Assembly: GCA_016927175.1 (NCBI GenBank)
Contig: JAFGNC010000261.1
Span: 1-20,216, forward strand
DNA: 20,216 nt
Origin: Gammaproteobacteria bacterium
GTDB lineage: Bacteria > Pseudomonadota > Gammaproteobacteria > Steroidobacterales > Rariloculaceae
Direction of reading: 5' to 3'
Made by a program: the position numbers and the translations under genes. The stretch's first letter is position 1, and each line of letters opens with the position of its first letter. A model generated the notes under the pieces. It was not told the origin of the DNA, did no database searches, and saw nothing but the letters and a program-made list of their open reading frames with translations. Below are positions 7,086 through 14,583 of the stretch, in pieces.

Positions 7086-9320
7086 ATGCGACCGCCGCCG
7101 ATACCGGCACCGCGGCGGCCGACCCGACAGGAGTACGAATTGGAACGACGGCTGCGTACCGCTGCGGCGGCCGTGCTGGCGGGCGGACTGGTCCTGAGCG
7201 CCGTGGCGACGGGCGCGCTGTTCGGCACGCTGAGCCGGCGCGACCATCAGACGTTCGAGGCCAACGCGCGGATCGCCGAAGGCGCTCTGCACGATCGCGT
7301 GGAGACCTCCATCGCGCTGCTGCGCGGTGCCGCGGGGTTGCTGGCGAGCCAGGGAGGCGAGGTGACCGTCCGATCCTTTCGCGCGTACATGGATCAGGTC
7401 GCGCTCAGGGAGCAGTACCCGGGAATCCTCGGGATCGGATTTTCGCGGCGCATCCTGCCCGCGGAGCGGGCCGCGCTCGAGCGGCAGATGCGGGCTCAGG
7501 GCCAGCGGGGCTTTCGCGTCTGGCCGGAGCACGACGCCGAGGAGTCGCATGCGATCGTGTTTCTGGAGCCGCTCGATGCGCGCAACCGCGCGGCCATCGG
7601 TTACGACATGTCCACCGAGCACGTGCGTCGGGCGGCGATGGCGAGGGCGCGTGACTCCGGTGAGGCGGCGGCGTCCGGTGTCGTCGAGCTCGTGCAGGAG
7701 ATCGACGAGCAGAAGCAGCCGGGCTTCCTGATCTACCTGCCGGTCTATCGCGGCGGTGTCGTTCCCGAAACGACGGCCGAGCGCCGCGAGCGCCTGATCG
7801 GGTTCGCCTATGCGCCCGTCCGCGCGGGTGACTTCCTGTCGAGCGCATTCACGCGCGAGCCGCCGTCAGGGCTGGCCTTCTCGGTCTATCAGGGGCCGCG
7901 CGTCGATCCCTCGACATTGCTGTACGAGCTCGACCCGGGGCCTGCACCGGACGCGCCGCGCTTCGTGCTGACATCGACCGCCGAGGTGGCCGGCGATATC
8001 TGGACCTTCGAGTTCCGCTCGCTGACGACGGCGGCGCGCGCGCTGGTGCTGCCCGCGCTGGTGGGGCTGACGGGCATGCTTGTGACGATGCTCGTGGCGC
8101 TGGTTCTGTGGCGCGAAGCCCGGGCCCGCAGCGCCGTGCACGACGCATTCGAAAGGGAGCAGGCCGCGCGACGGCAGGCGGAACGCGCGAACCGAATGAA
8201 GGATCAGTTCCTCGCGATGCTGTCGCACGAGCTGCGGACGCCGCTGAACGCGATCGTCGGCTGGGCGGCGGTGCTGCGCAGAGGCGGGCTGTCCGAGGAG
8301 CAGCGGCAGAAGGGGCTCGACGTCGTCGCGCGCAACGCGAAGGCTCAGGCCCGACTGATCGACGACCTGCTCGACATGAACCGCGTGGCGTCGGGCAAGC
8401 TCGGCATGAACGTCGAGATCGTCGACGCGGCGTCCGTGGTCGAGGACGCAGTGGCAGCGGTCGCGAGCGATGCGCAGGCGAAGGGCATCGAGATCGGCTG
8501 CGAGATCCCGGAGAGGCCGGTGCTGATCAGAGGCGACGCCGCGCGTCTGCAGCAGGTGTACTGGAACCTGTTGTCGAACGCGGTCAAGTTCACGCCGCAA
8601 AGCGGCCGCGTCCGAGTCGCGCTGGAGCGAACCGCCGCCGAGGCGCGGCTGACGGTGGCGGACACCGGCGAAGGCATCGAGCCCGAGCTGCTCGAGCACA
8701 TCTTCGACCGGTTCGCTCAGGCCGATGGCTCGATCACGCGCCGTCACGGCGGCCTCGGGCTCGGCCTTGCGATCGCGCGCGAGCTGGTCGCGCTGCATGG
8801 CGGCCGCATCAGGGCGGACAGCGAAGGAGCCGGTCGCGGCGCGACCTTCGTCGTCGAGCTGCCGCTGGCGGACGGCGCCGCCGCGGCGGTCGCGCCGGAG
8901 ATCATGCGGGACGTGAGCCTCGACGGCGTCAGAATCCTCGTCGTCGACGACGAGGCCGACGTGCGTGATCTCGTGCGCGTGATCCTGGCGCAGCACGGTG
9001 CCGAAGTGTGCTGCGTCGGCTCCGCGCAAGCGGCGCTCGACGCGCTCGATGTTTTCGACCCGGACGTCCTCGTCAGTGACATCGGCATGCCGGGCATGAA
9101 CGGTTACGAGCTGATACGGGAACTCCGCCGCCGATCGGGCCGGGCCGGCAAGCTGCCCGCCCTCGCGCTGACCGCCTACGTGCGCGACGAGGACCGCAGC
9201 GACGCGATCGCCGCGGGCTATCAGGCGCACGTCGGCAAGCCGCTGCGCCCCGACGAGCTGCTCGCGGCGATCGCCAGCCTTCGCGGCGGATCGGCGGACG
9301 CCGCGCGGCGTCGTGCCTGA
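7086..9320 (+). CDS. Hybrid sensor histidine kinase with CHASE-type sensor and receiver domain
   Basis: This 744-residue membrane sensor kinase has a first membrane segment at about 25-47, a periplasmic CHASE-like domain at about 60-310 (VRSFRAYMDQVALREQYPGI, then LGIGFSRRI) and a second membrane segment at about 318-342. Next come HisKA with HELRTPLNAIVGW (phospho-acceptor His381), an ATPase domain with NAVKFTP (Asn498), DTGEGIEPE (Asp526) and GGLGLGLAIA, and a C-terminal receiver with VVDDEAD, phospho-acceptor Asp665 in SDIGMPGMNG, and the LTAY and KPLRPDEL switch/Lys motifs. No HPt domain or output regulator is adjacent, so it is an orphan. The ATG at 7086 has only a weak Shine-Dalgarno; TTG at 7140 has AGGAG at 7129-7133, six bases away, and would remove the Pro/Arg-rich first 18 residues. 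The ligand is unknown. Confidence 0.93.
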   Translation: MRPPPIPAPRRPTRQEYELERRLRTAAAAVLAGGLVLSAVATGALFGTLSRRDHQTFEANARIAEGALHDRVETSIALLRGAAGLLASQGGEVTVRSFRAYMDQVALREQYPGILGIGFSRRILPAERAALERQMRAQGQRGFRVWPEHDAEESHAIVFLEPLDARNRAAIGYDMSTEHVRRAAMARARDSGEAAASGVVELVQEIDEQKQPGFLIYLPVYRGGVVPETTAERRERLIGFAYAPVRAGDFLSSAFTREPPSGLAFSVYQGPRVDPSTLLYELDPGPAPDAPRFVLTSTAEVAGDIWTFEFRSLTTAARALVLPALVGLTGMLVTMLVALVLWREARARSAVHDAFEREQAARRQAERANRMKDQFLAMLSHELRTPLNAIVGWAAVLRRGGLSEEQRQKGLDVVARNAKAQARLIDDLLDMNRVASGKLGMNVEIVDAASVVEDAVAAVASDAQAKGIEIGCEIPERPVLIRGDAARLQQVYWNLLSNAVKFTPQSGRVRVALERTAAEARLTVADTGEGIEPELLEHIFDRFAQADGSITRRHGGLGLGLAIARELVALHGGRIRADSEGAGRGATFVVELPLADGAAAAVAPEIMRDVSLDGVRILVVDDEADVRDLVRVILAQHGAEVCCVGSAQAALDALDVFDPDVLVSDIGMPGMNGYELIRELRRRSGRAGKLPALALTAYVRDEDRSDAIAAGYQAHVGKPLRPDELLAAIASLRGGSADAARRRA

Positions 9321-9432
9321 TCCGACGTTCCGCGGCGAACTCCTAGGTACTGCCACAGATTGCAGCGTCGCCGCCACCGCGACTCACAATGCAAGCTCGG
9401 CAGAAAAATACCCAAAGGACGTGTCCTGCCCG

Positions 9433-10146
9433 ATGCGTGTCGACGTCCGCGTCAGCGTGCTGTACTTCCTGCTCCTGCTGGTGGCGGCTGACGCGGCGTT
9501 CGTGCTGCTGCACGTCGTCAACGAGAGCTCGACGCTGATCGAGAACAGGATGTACTCGCTCGACCGCGACCGCGGCTATGCCGAGTTCTATCAATACATC
9601 AAGCTCTATTGGGTCGCTGTGACGCTGGCTGCGCTTGCATGGCGCACGCGGGCGCTCGTTTACGCCGGCTGGATCGCGGTGTTCGGCTACCTGCTGCTCG
9701 ACGACGCGGCGCAGATACACGAGCGCGTGGGCGAGTGGATCGCGGCGCGCTGGGGCTACCCGGAGCTGCTCGGGCTGCGGCCCGTCGACCTCGGCGAGCT
9801 GACCGTCAGCGCGGCGGTGGGACTGGCGCTGCTGGTGCTGCTCGGCGTCGGCTATTGGCGCGGCAACGCCAGCGCGCGCAACGCGTCCCAGGACCTCGTC
9901 GTGCTGATCGGCGTGCTGGTCTTCTTCGGCATCGCGTTCGACATGCTGCACCAGATCGCCGGCGACAACGCGATCGGTGATCTGTTCGTGATCGCGGAGG
10001 ACGGCGGGGAGATGCTGACGGTCAGCGTGATCGCCGCCTATGCGGGTGCGCTGCTGCTGCGCGGCGGCCGGGCGGCGGCGCCGCTGTGGCGCGCGCCGGC
10101 CGCAGCGTTCGTCACCGGTTGTCGACGACGATTCGCCCCCCTTTGA
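9433..10146 (+). CDS. Six-segment membrane protein of unknown function with buried Asp/His/Glu motifs
   Basis: This 237-residue protein has about six transmembrane segments (near 8-29, 58-75, 76-94, 122-142, 154-176 and 194-211). Charged residues cluster at membrane edges: LLLDDAAQIHERVGEW (Asp90, Asp91, His96, Glu97), FDMLHQI (Asp170, His173) and AEDGGEM (Glu189, Asp190, Glu193). The soluble stretch SLDRDRGYAEFYQYIKLYW is also patterned. I recall similar unnamed bacterial membrane proteins but no function. The ATG at 9433 is chosen because the membrane-protein pattern begins there; AAAGGA at 9414-9419 lies somewhat far (13 bases). It follows the hybrid kinase by 112 bp, and its 3' end overlaps the convergent amidohydrolase gene by 35 bp. 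Confidence 0.7.
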   Translation: MRVDVRVSVLYFLLLLVAADAAFVLLHVVNESSTLIENRMYSLDRDRGYAEFYQYIKLYWVAVTLAALAWRTRALVYAGWIAVFGYLLLDDAAQIHERVGEWIAARWGYPELLGLRPVDLGELTVSAAVGLALLVLLGVGYWRGNASARNASQDLVVLIGVLVFFGIAFDMLHQIAGDNAIGDLFVIAEDGGEMLTVSVIAAYAGALLLRGGRAAAPLWRAPAAAFVTGCRRRFAPL

Positions 10147-11383
10147 TGACGACGGCGACTTTCAGCACGTCGTGGATGTCGGCGAGCGGGTTGCCGTCGA
10201 TCAGCACGAGGTCGGCGATCTTGCCCGTCTCGAGCGTGCCGATCTCGCCGGCGAGGCCGACCGTTTCGGCCGCGTTGCGGGTCATCATCGCGACGATGTC
10301 CGCGGCAGAGAACACGAGCCGCAGCGGACGCAACTCGTGCGCGAGCGAGTCCCGCGGCAGGAAGCGCGTATCGGTGCCGTAGCCGTAGACGATGCCGGCG
10401 TCCCACAGCATCCGCGCGTTGACGGGCCCCTGGCCGGCGCTCGGCAGATGGCTCATCGGGTAGGGCTCGAGGTCGCGAAAACGGGCGACGTTGTCGCGGC
10501 CGGTGCGCTCGCGGATGCGCGCGTTGTCCTCGGCGAAGGCCGGCACGAAGACGCCGAGCGTCGACATCATCGGAATGCCGGCGGACGCGATCCGCTCCGC
10601 CTGCGCCTCGGTCAGCTGCCCGATGTGCGGCGTGTGCACGAGCACGTCGACACCGGCTTCGACCGCCGCGAGCGTGTCCTCGACCGTGACGGCGTGCGTG
10701 ATCACGGGAATGCCGTGGCGGTGGGCTTCGTCCACGACGGTCATCAGCGTCTTCTTCTCCGGTCCGCCCGGCGTGACCGTGATGACGTTCTTGATCGCGT
10801 CGACGCCGGCTTCCGCGAGCGCCCGCACGGCGCTGCGCGTCTCCTCCTCGGGAATGGCCTCGGCCGGCGCCGTGCGCGGCGCGCGCGACGCGTCGGAGCG
10901 CGCCGGGTCGACGCCCGGCGGCCGCTGCGGGCCGCCGCGCGCGAGCGGCACGCGGCCGGCCGCGATCAGACGCGGGCCTTCGATGTCGCCTTCGTCGAGG
11001 CGCTCGCGGAGCTCGAGGATCTGCTCGAGCGGGTCGCCCGCCGACAGCACGGTCGTGAAGCCGCCCTCGAGAAACTCGCGCATGCGCTCGTCCGCCTGCT
11101 CGCGCAGCCATCGGTCCGGGTCCCCGTCCATGATGTGGCGGTGCGCGTCGATGAAGCCCGGCATCACCGTCATGCCGCCGGCGTCTAGTGCGCCGCCGCC
11201 GGCTGGGGCAGACTCGGAGACTGAAGCTATGCGTCCGTCGGCGATCATCACGGTACCGTTGTCGATGACGCCGCCGTTACCGTCGATGATCCGGGCGTTC
11301 GTGATGACGAGGTCCTGCGCCGCGGCCTGAGCACAGGCGAGGCAGGCGAGGAGGATGCCGATGGAGGTCGAGAGTGCTGTCAT
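10112..11383 (-). CDS. Exported amidohydrolase (imidazolonepropionase-like)
   Basis: This 423-residue metal-dependent hydrolase begins with a signal peptide (MTALSTSIGILLACLACAQA, then AAQ), so it is periplasmic or, given the Cys, possibly a lipoprotein. The amidohydrolase-fold landmarks are in order: small beta domain (LVITNARIIDGNGG), GFIDAHRHI (HxH metal ligands), DAIKNVITVTPGG (Lys of the metal-bridge type), VITHAV, VLVHTPHIG, YGTDTRF (metal-binding Asp) and MTRNAAETVGL with LETGKIADLVLIDGNPL. Family members cleave cyclic amides or Xaa-Pro-type peptides; the substrate cannot be read here. The start at 11383 is preceded by GGAGA six bases away. The frame extends upstream to 11710 but there it opposes the coding frame of the next gene. 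It diverges from the CMD-ada cluster and overlaps the membrane protein gene by 35 bp at its 3' end. Confidence 0.9.
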   Translation of the reverse strand: MTALSTSIGILLACLACAQAAAQDLVITNARIIDGNGGVIDNGTVMIADGRIASVSESAPAGGGALDAGGMTVMPGFIDAHRHIMDGDPDRWLREQADERMREFLEGGFTTVLSAGDPLEQILELRERLDEGDIEGPRLIAAGRVPLARGGPQRPPGVDPARSDASRAPRTAPAEAIPEEETRSAVRALAEAGVDAIKNVITVTPGGPEKKTLMTVVDEAHRHGIPVITHAVTVEDTLAAVEAGVDVLVHTPHIGQLTEAQAERIASAGIPMMSTLGVFVPAFAEDNARIRERTGRDNVARFRDLEPYPMSHLPSAGQGPVNARMLWDAGIVYGYGTDTRFLPRDSLAHELRPLRLVFSAADIVAMMTRNAAETVGLAGEIGTLETGKIADLVLIDGNPLADIHDVLKVAVVIKGGRIVVDNR

Positions 11384-11482
11384 TCTTGTCTCCGCGGTCA
11401 GCGAGATCGCCGCTCGCAGAAGTTTAGCAAAAGCGCGCTGGCGCCCCGTCGTCCTACTTACCTTAACGAAGGAGAAGTCGTC

Positions 11483-11791
11483 ATGCAGAAGCCGCCGAAA
11501 CACCACAATCGCCTGCACGAACGTCATCCGGATTTCATGCGCGCCGTAGACGCGCTCGGGGAGTCCGTCAAGCACGCTGGCCCGCTCGATCAGAAAACCT
11601 GCGAGCTGATCCAGCTCGCGGCCGCGGCCGCGTCCCGCTCGGAGGGCGCCGTGCACAGTCATTGCCGCCGCGCGCAGGACGCAGGTGCAACGCGCGACGA
11701 GGTGCATCACACGCTGTTGCTGCTGACGAGCACGATCGGCTTTCCGACCGTCTCTGCCGCGATGAGCTGGGCGGACGACGTCATCAAGTAG
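11483..11791 (+). CDS. Carboxymuconolactone decarboxylase / AhpD-like protein without the CxxC pair
   Basis: This 102-residue all-helical protein matches the CMD domain: LDQKTCELIQLAAAAASRSEG, HSHCRRAQDAGATRDEV and HHTLLLLTSTIGFP. In AhpD and many relatives the helix reads CxxCxxxH; here it reads SEGAVHSH, so the redox Cys pair is absent while the His and the following AGAT turn remain. Peroxidase or disulfide-relay activity of the AhpD kind is therefore unlikely; a decarboxylase-like or structural role is possible. GGAG at 11471-11474 precedes the ATG. It is the first gene of a plus-strand run leading to ada (105 bp later), so it could belong to the repair cluster. Whether the two share a transcript cannot be seen. 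Confidence 0.88.
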   Translation: MQKPPKHHNRLHERHPDFMRAVDALGESVKHAGPLDQKTCELIQLAAAAASRSEGAVHSHCRRAQDAGATRDEVHHTLLLLTSTIGFPTVSAAMSWADDVIK

Positions 11792-11896
11792 GATCTACGA
11801 CGCCGGACGGCGGGTTTGGACGACAGAAACCGGAGTGCGGGGATCCGGAGCGCCGTCTACATTGACGCCATCGAAGCATCGTCTGGAGTCACCGCC

Positions 11897-13012
11897 ATGG
11901 CCGCCACAGTCAAAGCCATCACTGCAACGTCCGTAACGTCCACGACGCCGCGCGAGCGACGCGCGCAGCGCACGCTCGCGGACCCGCGCTGGAACGCGGT
12001 CACGGCGCGCGACGCTTCCGCGGACGAGAGCTTCTTTTACTCCGTCGCGACGACGGGCGTCTATTGCCGCCCGTCCTGCGGCGCCCGCCGCCCGCGGCCC
12101 GAGCACGTCGCGTTCCATGCGACGCGCCGCGAGGCCGAGGCGGCGGGATTCAGGCCGTGCCGGCGCTGCCGGCCCGAGCAGCCGCCGCGCGACCGGCGCG
12201 ATGCCGCGCTCGTCGCGGCCGCGTGCCGGATCATCGAGCGCGAGGAGCCGCTGCCGTCGCTCGATGAGCTGGCACAGCGCGTCGGCGTCGGCGCGCAGCG
12301 ACTGCATCGGCTGTTCAGGCGCGTGACGGGGCTGACGCCGAAAGCCTACGTCGCCGCGCACCGCGAACGGCGAATGCGCGGCGCGCTCGAATCCGGCTCC
12401 AGCGTGACCGCTGCGATCCTCGAGGCCGGCTACGGCTCGAGCAGCCGTTTCTACGAGCGCGCCGACGACGTGCTCGGCATGACGGCCGGCGCTTATCGCG
12501 CGCACGGCGCCGGCGAGGCGATCCGCTTCGCGGTCGGGGAGTGCTCGCTCGGCGCGATCCTGGTCGCGCAGAGCGGGCGCGGAGTCTGCGCCATATCGAT
12601 CGGGGACGATCCGCAAAGTCTGGTCGAGGATCTGCAACGGCGCTTCGATCGGGCTGAGCTCGTCGGCGGCGATGCCGAGTTCGAGCGGATCGTCGCGCAG
12701 GTCGTCGGATTCGTCGACGAGCCGCGGGCCAGTCTGGATCTGCCGCTCGACATCCGCGGTACGGCGTTTCAGCAGCGCGTCTGGCAGGCGCTGCGCGAGA
12801 TTCCGCCGGGTAGCACGGCGAGCTATGCCGACATCGCGAGGCGTATCGGCGCGCCGCGCGCGGTGCGGGCCGTGGCGGGCGCCTGCGCGGCGAACCCGCT
12901 CGCCGTCGCGATACCGTGCCATCGCGTCGTGCGGACCGACGGCGGGCTGTCGGGGTATCGCTGGGGCATCGAGCGCAAGCGCGCGCTGCTCGGCAGGGAG
13001 GCGGGGCGCTGA
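11897..13012 (+). CDS. ada: Ada: bifunctional methylated-DNA methyltransferase and transcriptional activator
   Basis: This 371-residue protein has the full Ada architecture. The N-terminal zinc domain holds Cys57, Cys61, Cys88 and Cys91 (VYCRPSC and PCRRC), spaced exactly as in Escherichia coli Ada (Cys38/42/69/72); Cys57 would take methyl groups from phosphotriesters. An AraC-type helix-turn-helix follows (about 100-205: LAQRVGVGAQRLHRLFRRVT, and AGYGSSSRFYERADDVLGM). The C-terminal O6-alkylguanine transferase domain has FQQRVWQALREIPPG, SYADIA and the acceptor Cys341 in IPCHRVV. All key residues are present, so it should both repair and, once methylated, activate alkylation genes. ATG 11897 with GGAG eight bases upstream is chosen over TTG 11816. 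The two dioxygenase genes follow immediately. Confidence 0.96.
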   Translation: MAATVKAITATSVTSTTPRERRAQRTLADPRWNAVTARDASADESFFYSVATTGVYCRPSCGARRPRPEHVAFHATRREAEAAGFRPCRRCRPEQPPRDRRDAALVAAACRIIEREEPLPSLDELAQRVGVGAQRLHRLFRRVTGLTPKAYVAAHRERRMRGALESGSSVTAAILEAGYGSSSRFYERADDVLGMTAGAYRAHGAGEAIRFAVGECSLGAILVAQSGRGVCAISIGDDPQSLVEDLQRRFDRAELVGGDAEFERIVAQVVGFVDEPRASLDLPLDIRGTAFQQRVWQALREIPPGSTASYADIARRIGAPRAVRAVAGACAANPLAVAIPCHRVVRTDGGLSGYRWGIERKRALLGREAGR

Positions 13013-13038
13013 CGCCCCTGCCTGGGAGCGGGTCGACG

Positions 13039-13758
13039 GTGAATGCCGCCCTGGAACCCGCCTCGCGGCTGCGGCGATTCGACTGCCACGGGTGGACCGA
13101 TGCGCTCGCCGAACACGGGCACGCGCTGCTGCCCGGCCTGCTGAGCCCGGAGGAGTGCCGGGAGCTCGCGGCCCTCTACGCGCAGGAGGGCCCGTTCAGG
13201 AGCCGCATCGCGATGGGCCGCCACAACTTCGGCCGCGGCGAATACAAATACTTCGCCTATCCGCTTCCGCCCGTCATCGCCGGTCTGCGGGCGGCGCTCT
13301 ACTCGCGGCTCGCTCCGGTCGCAAACGGCTGGCACGAGGCCATGCGGCTCGACGCGCGCTTCCCGCCCGAGCACGCGGAGTACCTCGCGCAGTGCCGCAC
13401 GGCGGGTCAGACGCGCCCTACGCCGCTGCTGCTGCGTTACGAGCAGGGGGACTACAACTGCCTGCACCAGGACCTTTACGGCGAGCACGTGTTCCCGCTG
13501 CAGGCGACGATCCTGCTGTCGGCGCCGGAGCGCGACTTCACCGGAGGCGAGCTCGTGCTGACGGAACAGCGGCCGCGCATGCAGTCGCGGGCGGAGGTCG
13601 TGCCGCTCGGGCAGGGCGACGCCGTGGTCTTCGCGGTTCGCCATCGGCCGGTCAGCGGCACGCGGGGAACTTACCGCGTCAACGTCCGGCACGGTGTCAG
13701 CCGGCTGCGGTCGGGGTTGCGCTTCGCGGCGGGTATCATCTTTCATGATGCCGCCTGA
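13039..13758 (+). CDS. 2-oxoglutarate/Fe(II)-dependent oxygenase in the ada-alkB cluster
   Basis: This 239-residue protein has the double-stranded beta-helix metal triad: LHQDLYG (His143, Asp145) and, 73 residues on, RHGVS (His218), with Arg224/Arg228 positioned to hold the 2-oxoglutarate carboxylate. GDYNCLHQDLYGEHVFPLQ and FTGGELVL are typical of the prolyl-hydroxylase-like branch often labelled 'proline hydroxylase'. FRSRIAMGRHNFGRGEYKYF is a patterned N-terminal segment. The substrate is unknown; it is not an AlkB orthologue, because AlkB itself is the next gene. The start is GTG 13039 with GGGAG about 11 bases upstream and a 26-bp gap from ada, so the three genes look like one operon. 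That context suggests a role in alkylation damage, by inference only. Confidence 0.87.
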   Translation: MNAALEPASRLRRFDCHGWTDALAEHGHALLPGLLSPEECRELAALYAQEGPFRSRIAMGRHNFGRGEYKYFAYPLPPVIAGLRAALYSRLAPVANGWHEAMRLDARFPPEHAEYLAQCRTAGQTRPTPLLLRYEQGDYNCLHQDLYGEHVFPLQATILLSAPERDFTGGELVLTEQRPRMQSRAEVVPLGQGDAVVFAVRHRPVSGTRGTYRVNVRHGVSRLRSGLRFAAGIIFHDAA

Positions 13759-13841
13759 TGCTTTCGCCGCGGTCGGCGTGCCGCTCGCCGGAGACATCGT
13801 TGCGGCCGCAGACTTTCCAGCTGGGACGTGAGAACGAACGC

Positions 13842-14498
13842 ATGACGACGCTGAGCCTGTTCGATGCCGAGCGCTCCGACGGTGGCGTCGACGAGCTCTG
13901 CCCGGGCGCCATGGTGCTGCGCGGCTTCGCCGCGCGCCGCGAGCGCGAGCTCGCGCAAGCCGTGGATGGCGTGGCGCGCGCCGCGCCGTTTCGGCACCTG
14001 ATTACGCCGGGGGGCTATCGGATGTCGGTCGCAATGACGAACTGCGGCGACGTCGGCTGGATCTCGGACGAGACCGGCTATCGCTACGAGGCGTGCGATC
14101 CGCTGACGGGCGAACGCTGGCCCGACATGCCGGAAGTCATCCGCGAGCTGGCACGCGAGGCCGCGATGCGTGCCGGATTCGAGCGCTTCGCGCCGAACGC
14201 GTGTCTGGTGAACCGGTACGAGCCGCGCGCCCGTCTGTCGCTGCATCAGGACAAGGACGAGCAGGACTTCAGCGCGCCGATCGTGTCGGTGTCGCTCGGC
14301 GTGCCGGCGGCGTTCCTGTTCGGCGGACTGCGGCGTAAGGATCCGACGCTGCGGGTGCCGCTGACGCACGGCGACGTCGTCGTGTGGGGCGGCCCTGCGC
14401 GGCTGCGTTATCACGGCGTGCTGGCGCTGAAGCAGGCGGAGCATCCCTTCGCCGGCGCGCTGCGTTACAACCTGACGCTGCGCACCGCCGTGACCTGA
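13842..14498 (+). CDS. alkB: AlkB: DNA/RNA oxidative demethylase
   Basis: This 218-residue protein is close in length to Escherichia coli AlkB (216). The iron ligands His135, Asp137 (LHQDKDE) and His191 (RYHGVL) and the 2-oxoglutarate ligands Arg208 and Arg214 (RYNLTLR) each fall four positions after their E. coli counterparts (131, 133, 187, 204, 210). The nucleotide-lid region (GGYRMSVAMTNCGDVGW) and the NRYEPRARLSLHQDKDE core are intact. The enzyme removes 1-methyladenine and 3-methylcytosine lesions by oxidation. ATG 13842 is chosen by homology; its Shine-Dalgarno is weak, and an in-frame ATG at 13758 would add 28 unlike residues. It is the last gene of the ada run and ends 85 bp before the convergent flavoprotein gene. 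Confidence 0.96.
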   Translation: MTTLSLFDAERSDGGVDELCPGAMVLRGFAARRERELAQAVDGVARAAPFRHLITPGGYRMSVAMTNCGDVGWISDETGYRYEACDPLTGERWPDMPEVIRELAREAAMRAGFERFAPNACLVNRYEPRARLSLHQDKDEQDFSAPIVSVSLGVPAAFLFGGLRRKDPTLRVPLTHGDVVVWGGPARLRYHGVLALKQAEHPFAGALRYNLTLRTAVT

Positions 14499-14502
14499 GA
14501 GC

Positions 14503-14521
14503 GCGCCGCGGCGGCCGGCGC
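14503..14521. terminator. Hairpin between convergent genes, weak terminator candidate
   Basis: GCGCCG (14503-14508) pairs with CGGCGC (14516-14521) around a 7-base loop, just past the alkB stop and before the convergent flavoprotein stop at 14584. No T-run follows, so this is positional inference in GC-rich DNA. Confidence 0.22.
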
Positions 14522-14583
14522 TTCGCGCTGATCGACGTTGCGGCAAGCGTTGCGGAAGACTTCGACCGGCCGACGCCGCTCGA

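Noticed and set aside
5309..7228. Long minus-strand open frame of 639 codons
   Set aside because: Antisense to the secreted protein and MFS genes, composition rich in Arg/Glu/His, no recognisable domain.
11427..11436. Ada box upstream of the CMD gene (GCAAAAGCGC)
   Set aside because: It shares AAAGCGC with the Escherichia coli ada operator, but the AAT-n6-GCAA arrangement is not met, and the site lies far from ada itself.
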